A stretch of 25,653 nt of DNA from JAJFUG01 sp964473155 (GTDB taxonomy: Bacteria > Gemmatimonadota > Glassbacteria > GWA2-58-10). The notes below the pieces were generated by a model. That model was not told the DNA's origin, did no database searches, and saw only the letters and a program-made list of their open reading frames with translations. The DNA is taken from positions 1-25,653 of the forward strand of contig CAYYNT010000069.1 in NCBI GenBank assembly GCA_964473155.1. The letters run 5' to 3'. The translations under genes and the position numbers were made by a program. Shown in pieces: positions 21,684 to 25,653 of the stretch; position 1 is the first letter of the stretch; the number at the start of each line of letters is the position of its first letter.

Positions 21684-22937
21684 TTGCAGGCCGGACTGAA
21701 ACCGTTTTCACTGCTCATTAAGCCCGTGGGCAGTCTCTGTAACCTGGAATGCGATTACTGCTTTTACCTGGGGACGGATGCAGCCCTGGGTGGAGAACGT
21801 CCCGCGGTGATGCCGCAGGATGTGCTCGAACAGATGGTGCGGGATTTCCTGGGCCTGGGTTTCCCGACCAGCGTTTTCACCTGGCAGGGCGGCGAACCGA
21901 CCCTGGCCGGGCTGGATTTCTACCGCCGGGCTGTCCGCGCGCAACAGGAGTTCGGCCGGGGCGGTCAGAGCGTGGCCAACGCGCTCCAGACCAACGGCAT
22001 CCTGCTGGATGACCAGTGGGCGGAGTTCCTGGCGCACTGGCGTTTCCTGGTGGGCCTGAGCCTGGATGGACCGCCCGAGGTCCACGACCGCTTCCGCCGT
22101 GACCGCCGGGGCGAGGGAACATTCGGGCGTGTGATGCGCGCGGTGGAGGTCCTGCGCGCCAACAACGTTGAATTCAATATCCTGAGCATGGTGACTTCGC
22201 ACTCCTGCAACCTTGGGAGGGAGATTTACCGCTGGCTGACCGGGCAGGGATTCGCGTACCTGCAGTTCATTCCCTGCGTGGAGAATGATCCTGACACCGG
22301 AGTCCCGGTTCCGGCAGGAGTCAGCGCCACGGGTTATGGAAAGTTCCTATGCGAAGTCTTCGATGAATGGACTGATCGCGGCGATACACGCCGGGTTTCG
22401 GTGCGCCTTTTCGACTCTCTGGTGGCCCAGTTGGCCGGAGAAAAGCGGATAACGCTCTGTGAAATGGGCGCGCGCTGCGATCATTACCTGGTGGTGGAAA
22501 AGGACGGCGGAGTTTATCCCTGCGATTTCTTTGTTTCCCGCCGCCGCTGTCTGGGTAATCTGATGAACACGCCGCTGTCCGGGCTGTTCCTCTCGGACCG
22601 CGAAAGCGCGTTCGCCGCGCTCAAATCGGAATACCCGGATGAATGCTCCCGCTGCCGCCATCTGGACCTCTGCCGGGGCGGCTGCCCGAAAGACCGCCTG
22701 AGCGCGGGTGGAAATCGTTTCGGCGGAAAAAGCCGCCTGTGCGAGGGATTGCTGCTGTTCCTGGACCATGCGCGCCCTGCGCTCGAAAAGCTGGCGGACA
22801 AGGTCCGCGCCGAGCGCCGGGCGGTGACCGGTCCGGTTGCGGATAAACCTGTGGCTGCGGCCTGGGCGCAGGCCGGACGGAACGACCCTTGCCCCTGCGG
22901 CTCGGGACGCAAGTACAAGCATTGCTGCATGCCCTGA
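21684..22937 (+). CDS. Anaerobic sulfatase-maturating radical SAM enzyme with C-terminal SEC-C domain
   Basis: 417 aa on a TTG start at 21684, preceded by GGAAAGG; no ATG precedes the Fe-S motif. The radical SAM cluster is C19-x3-C23-x2-C26 (LCNLECDYCFYLG), with the anSME-typical FTWQGGEPTLAGLDFYR and SLDGPPEVHDRFRR. The SPASM/twitch region carries further cysteines from C259 on (LCEMGARCDHYLVVEKDGG; VYPCDFF; CSRCRHLDLCRGGCP) for two auxiliary 4Fe-4S clusters. The last 20 residues add RNDPCPCGSGRKYKHCC, a SEC-C zinc-binding motif. The enzyme oxidises the sulfatase active-site Cys (or Ser) to formylglycine without oxygen. The likely client is the Cys-type sulfatase encoded at 17150-18700. The SEC-C tail may help in binding partners. 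Confidence 0.92.
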   Translation: MQAGLKPFSLLIKPVGSLCNLECDYCFYLGTDAALGGERPAVMPQDVLEQMVRDFLGLGFPTSVFTWQGGEPTLAGLDFYRRAVRAQQEFGRGGQSVANALQTNGILLDDQWAEFLAHWRFLVGLSLDGPPEVHDRFRRDRRGEGTFGRVMRAVEVLRANNVEFNILSMVTSHSCNLGREIYRWLTGQGFAYLQFIPCVENDPDTGVPVPAGVSATGYGKFLCEVFDEWTDRGDTRRVSVRLFDSLVAQLAGEKRITLCEMGARCDHYLVVEKDGGVYPCDFFVSRRRCLGNLMNTPLSGLFLSDRESAFAALKSEYPDECSRCRHLDLCRGGCPKDRLSAGGNRFGGKSRLCEGLLLFLDHARPALEKLADKVRAERRAVTGPVADKPVAAAWAQAGRNDPCPCGSGRKYKHCCMP

Positions 22938-22999
22938 TATTGAACCGATCTGTTAATGCGGATAGAATGACAACGACCGAACGGGACTGAAGAGAGACC

Positions 23000-24520
23000 A
23001 TGAGAAAGACTTCGAAGATATGCGGCCCGCTTATATCGCTGCTGGCCTGTTGTTTCGCCGCGGCGGCCTTGCAGGCCGAGACCGTCCATAAGACATATTT
23101 CGAGAACACCGATTACGAGCTGCACGTCTACGAGATACTCGGATACGAGCCCGGCCCCACGATGATGATAATCGGCGGGATACAGGGTGACGAGCCGGGC
23201 GGCTATCTTGCCGCGGACAGCTATGCCGATATCTCGCTGAAAAAAGGCAGCCTGATCGTAGTGCCGCGGGCCAATTTCTACGCCATCCTGCTGAACCAGC
23301 GCGGCCCGAACGGAGACATGAACCGCAAGTTCGCCGAACTCAAGGCCGCCGATTACGAGGCGCGGATTGTGGAGATACTGAAGGAGCTGATAAACCGGAG
23401 CGACGTGCTGCTGAACCTTCACGACGGCAGCGGGTTTTTCAGGCCGCAGCATATCGATGACATGCACAACCCCATGCGTTTCGGCCAGTCGATAATCGCG
23501 GACGCCGATGTCTATGTCGGGCCGTCCAGCGGCAAACGGATCGATCTGGCCACTGTGGCCAACCGCATCTGCGAGAGAGTCAACCGGGACATCCCGGAAG
23601 AGGAGTACAGGTTCCATTTCAACAACCATAACACGATCAGCGAGGACAGCCCGCACAAGGAACAGCGGCGCAGCGCCACCTTTTACTCTCTCACCCGTCA
23701 CGAGATACCGGCTTTCGGCGTGGAAAGCTCCAAGGAGATACCCTCCAACGAGCTGAAAATCCGTCACAAGTCCATGGTCATCAACGCTTTCATGGAAGAG
23801 TTCGGGATCGTCCCGGAAAACCCGAAGATACTGGTGGAAAAACCGCAGCTCAACCACCTGATTGTCCTGATCAACGATAACGAGCGCGTGGCGCTGAAAG
23901 ACGGCGAAACCCTGCTGTTGGATCCAGGCGATATTATCAACATCGAGCACGTTGATATGAACTACTCACGAGGACTGAGCGCGGACATCCTGGGCCTGGG
24001 CGGGATCAACGACCTCGGCAAGCCGATTGCAGTCAGCTATCCGACACGGATAGTGATCCGCAAGGATTCATACAAGTGCGCCTCGGTCAACATTGCGCTG
24101 AATCAGGGCGGTGCGGTGGTTGCATCCTCGCCCCGTTCAGCGCGGGTTGTCGGCCTTGTGCAGCAGCAGCCGGCCCTGGAGTTCGTGACCGTGCTGGTGG
24201 ACGGCGAAAGGCATGAGATTCAGAAAGGGCAGCGTCTGGAAGTCAGGAAGGGGGCGGTGCTCGAAATCGCCGAGGCGGTGATCGACAAGCCGGTGCAGGG
24301 TGACAGTATCCAGGTGAATTTCAAGGGCTTCGTCGGGGACACGCGCTACAACGACGGGGAGGACCGGGGCTACAAGATACCCACCGCCTCAGGGCTGCTG
24401 GCCCGGCACAGCACGGACGGGCGCGGGGTGGAATACCCGATCGTGGTCTCCTGCAACGGCGCGGAGATCGGCAGCGTGTTCATACGGCTGGTGGATACGG
24501 TCTCCGGCGGTGGCAAATGA
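23000..24520 (+). CDS. M99-family peptidoglycan carboxypeptidase (Csd4/Pgp1-like)
   Basis: 506 aa. The signal peptide (about 1-26) ends ALQA|ET. The zinc motif is GGIQGDEPGG: Q62-x2-E65 replaces the usual M14 H-x2-E, and H141 in LLNLHDGSGFF is the third ligand. Helicobacter pylori Csd4 is known to bind zinc through Gln, Glu and His in this way. PRANFYAILLNQRGPNGDMN then RKF is the substrate-binding Arg/Asn region, and FGVESSKEIPSNELKIRHK near 245-265 supplies the catalytic Glu region. The C-terminal half (about 285-506) looks like two beta-sandwich domains, as in Csd4. Known members trim the peptidoglycan tripeptide to a dipeptide and set helical cell shape. At 506 aa it is longer than I recall for Csd4 or Pgp1, and function here is inferred. 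Confidence 0.85.
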   Translation: MRKTSKICGPLISLLACCFAAAALQAETVHKTYFENTDYELHVYEILGYEPGPTMMIIGGIQGDEPGGYLAADSYADISLKKGSLIVVPRANFYAILLNQRGPNGDMNRKFAELKAADYEARIVEILKELINRSDVLLNLHDGSGFFRPQHIDDMHNPMRFGQSIIADADVYVGPSSGKRIDLATVANRICERVNRDIPEEEYRFHFNNHNTISEDSPHKEQRRSATFYSLTRHEIPAFGVESSKEIPSNELKIRHKSMVINAFMEEFGIVPENPKILVEKPQLNHLIVLINDNERVALKDGETLLLDPGDIINIEHVDMNYSRGLSADILGLGGINDLGKPIAVSYPTRIVIRKDSYKCASVNIALNQGGAVVASSPRSARVVGLVQQQPALEFVTVLVDGERHEIQKGQRLEVRKGAVLEIAEAVIDKPVQGDSIQVNFKGFVGDTRYNDGEDRGYKIPTASGLLARHSTDGRGVEYPIVVSCNGAEIGSVFIRLVDTVSGGGK

Positions 24521-24563
24521 AAGGAGCTTTTTGTCTTAAGCTCATCGTATCGGGAGAAACAGC

Positions 24564-25124
24564 GTGACAGAACCATATAAAGAATTGATCCGTCTTAAAT
24601 GCCTCTCTCCGGACAACCGGTTCGGAACGTATTTTTTCAATCAGCATATCCTTCTGGTGGAACGGTTTGCCCTGCATTTATGCGGCAAGCTCGGCGCGGA
24701 CAGGGACACGGTGCTGACCGCGGTTTACTTTCACGATATAGCGGCGATAACCGATTTTTCATCCCTGGCCGAGCACCCGCGCCGCGGCGCAGAAATGGCC
24801 GGGGACATACTGGCGCGTGACGGGCATGACCGCGGGTGGATCGATTCGGTAAAAAGATGCATAGAGACTCATTCAGTGCCTCTGGCCCTGGATGCCGGGT
24901 CGCCGGAGCAGGTCTGCCTCTCGAATGCGGATGCGCTCTCGCAGGTCGCGAATCCGCTCTACTGGCTGTACTATGCTTTCAACGTGCGCGGGTTCGATTA
25001 TCCCGCCGGACGGAAATGGTACGGCGAGAGAGTCAATTCGGTCTGGGAGAAATTGATCGAACCGGCCAGGGAGATGGGAGAGAATCATTACAGATTCGCC
25101 CTGGACCTGTTGAAAGAGCGTTGA
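24564..25124 (+). CDS. HD-domain phosphohydrolase-like protein
   Basis: 186 aa on a GTG start, preceded by CGGGAGAAAC. The HD fold is visible: H28 in FFNQHILLVERFA, H57-D58 in VYFHDIAAI, H71 in SLAEHPRRGAE, H102 in CIETHSV, and the conserved Asp in CLSNADALSQV. This matches HD/HDIG proteins of the short cytoplasmic type (YpgQ/PF01966-like), metal-dependent hydrolases of nucleotides or phosphodiesters. It starts 43 bases after the M99 gene on the same strand, so they may be cotranscribed. The substrate is unknown. Confidence 0.82.
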   Translation: MTEPYKELIRLKCLSPDNRFGTYFFNQHILLVERFALHLCGKLGADRDTVLTAVYFHDIAAITDFSSLAEHPRRGAEMAGDILARDGHDRGWIDSVKRCIETHSVPLALDAGSPEQVCLSNADALSQVANPLYWLYYAFNVRGFDYPAGRKWYGERVNSVWEKLIEPAREMGENHYRFALDLLKER

Positions 25125-25343
25125 AACTGTGCAATGGAATTCTGTCAGGAAGGTACGGCGAGGTTATATGAAATCTTATACTGGTGCATTATCCCGATTC
25201 ACAGAAGCGCGGCGTCTGCCGGAGCTTATCCAGTTACTGCTGTCACCGTAGCACTTTGCCTCTCTACCACCGGTCTGTCCTCTGCTCATCGTGCATACCC
25301 TTATTAAGCCGGCTTATTCATAAATTGTCGCAACTCCTTTTCT

Positions 25344-25400
25344 GGGCGAGGAATGCCTCGTCCAGAAAGACTGTTCGGACACGGTGCACTGTGTCCCCAC
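25344..25400. repeat. Adjacent palindrome pair, REP/BIME-like
   Basis: GGGCGAGGAATGCCTCGTCC (25344-25363) is an imperfect palindrome. After a 13-nt spacer, GGACACGGTGCACTGTGTCC (25377-25396) is a near-perfect palindrome running into CCAC. The layout (palindrome, 13-14-nt spacer, palindrome, C-rich end) mirrors 16765-16825 although the stem sequences differ. Confidence 0.5.
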
Positions 25401-25440
25401 ACAAGGCTGACCGGTCAGATAATCAATAAGTCAGTGTCCA

Positions 25441-25459
25441 TTCGTGTGACTTCGTGGAT
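25441..25459. repeat. CCACGAAG-type dispersed repeat, second copy
   Basis: TTCGTGTGACTTCGTGGAT matches the reverse complement of 16561-16579 apart from one inserted base. Confidence 0.5.
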
Positions 25460-25653
25460 TATTTTTCTTTATTCAAATCGAATTTATGAATAATCCGGGT
25501 TAGACACTTTTAACAGGCGAATATCTAATCAAGCCTGGGCCTGCGATGATTAATAAGTTCAAAAACAGAGTTTTATCCTTCAGTATCAGACCGGGATGAT
25601 GTCTGCTTAAGACCCCGCAACTCGTTGCTCCGCAGTCCGTGATAACAGTACGG

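Larger units (their letters stand above)
25309..25498. mobile_element. Short MITE-like element with 18-bp inverted repeats
   Basis: CCGGCTTATTCATAAATT (25309-25326) is matched by the reverse complement of 25481-25498 (AATTTATGAATAATCCGG) with one mismatch. The 190-bp interval contains two palindromes and a dispersed repeat but no ORF. No exact target-site duplication is seen, so it could also be a degenerate insertion-sequence remnant or a large hairpin. Confidence 0.5.
25125..25653. other. Non-coding tail with repeat island
   Basis: About 530 bases to the window end with no credible gene. It holds a segment bounded by 18-bp inverted repeats (25309-25498), two adjacent palindromes (25344-25400) and a CCACGAAG-type repeat (25441-25459). 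An 81-codon ORF at 25184-25429 crosses these repeats and is Cys/Ser-rich without protein character. I see no RNA gene. Confidence 0.7.

Noticed and set aside
22514..23950. 478-codon minus-strand ORF
   Set aside because: It crosses two well-supported plus-strand genes (maturase and M99) and the gap between them, with no domain of its own.
25184..25429. 81-codon ORF near the window end
   Set aside because: It runs through an inverted repeat and two palindromes; the product is Cys/Ser/His-rich and not protein-like.

Overview
The window is a GC-rich stretch of bacterial chromosome, apart from two AT-rich, repeat-filled gaps. Gene content points to a Gram-negative member of the FCB superphylum or a nearby candidate phylum (Latescibacterota/Glassbacteria/Gemmatimonadota-like; this placement is inference). 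The main clues are a PorV/PorQ-type outer-membrane protein, a very large surface protein ending in a HPNPFNP-type C-terminal sorting tail, and two predicted outer-membrane barrels. I see no rRNA, tRNA, CRISPR array, phage gene or intact transposase.

Layout. (1) 11-1998: a PorV-like barrel with a strong terminator, convergent with an OmpR/PhoB-type response regulator that has a PhoB/PhoP-like direct repeat in its own promoter. (2) 2263-5758: a tight plus-strand operon of a GT-C-like membrane protein, a Wzx-type flippase and a methyltransferase, joined by two ATGA overlaps; it looks like a surface-glycan module. (3) 13864-5769: a run of minus-strand envelope genes. In transcription order these are a stand-alone Lrp/AsnC ligand-binding domain, an exported coiled-coil protein, an outer-membrane barrel (GTGA overlap), an exported 213-aa protein, a 1189-aa protein with eight carboxypeptidase-regulatory-like repeats, a cysteine-rich lipoprotein on a TTG start, and a 69-aa two-helix membrane protein. 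(4) 14165-16552: a GH94 disaccharide phosphorylase. (5) 16553-17149: a repeat island.

(6) 17150-25124: a Tat-type Cys sulfatase and a DHH phosphoesterase on minus; then on plus a secreted M20 amidohydrolase, an anaerobic sulfatase-maturating radical SAM enzyme with a SEC-C tail, an M99 (Csd4/Pgp1-like) peptidoglycan carboxypeptidase and an HD-domain protein. The sulfatase and maturase are a natural enzyme-substrate pair 3 kb apart. With the GH94 enzyme they suggest use of sulfated or beta-linked glycans. (7) 25125-25653: a second repeat island.

The most interesting sequence-level signal is the pair of repeat islands. Each holds a non-coding stretch bounded by inverted repeats (about 446 bp and 190 bp). 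Inside each are two adjacent long palindromes, and in the first these carry GTAG/CTAC ends as in REP/BIME elements. A CCACGAAG-type repeat is present in both islands. The first element is also flanked by an 11-bp direct repeat. The most interesting gene-level signals are the uncharacterised minus-strand envelope cluster and the M99 peptidase.
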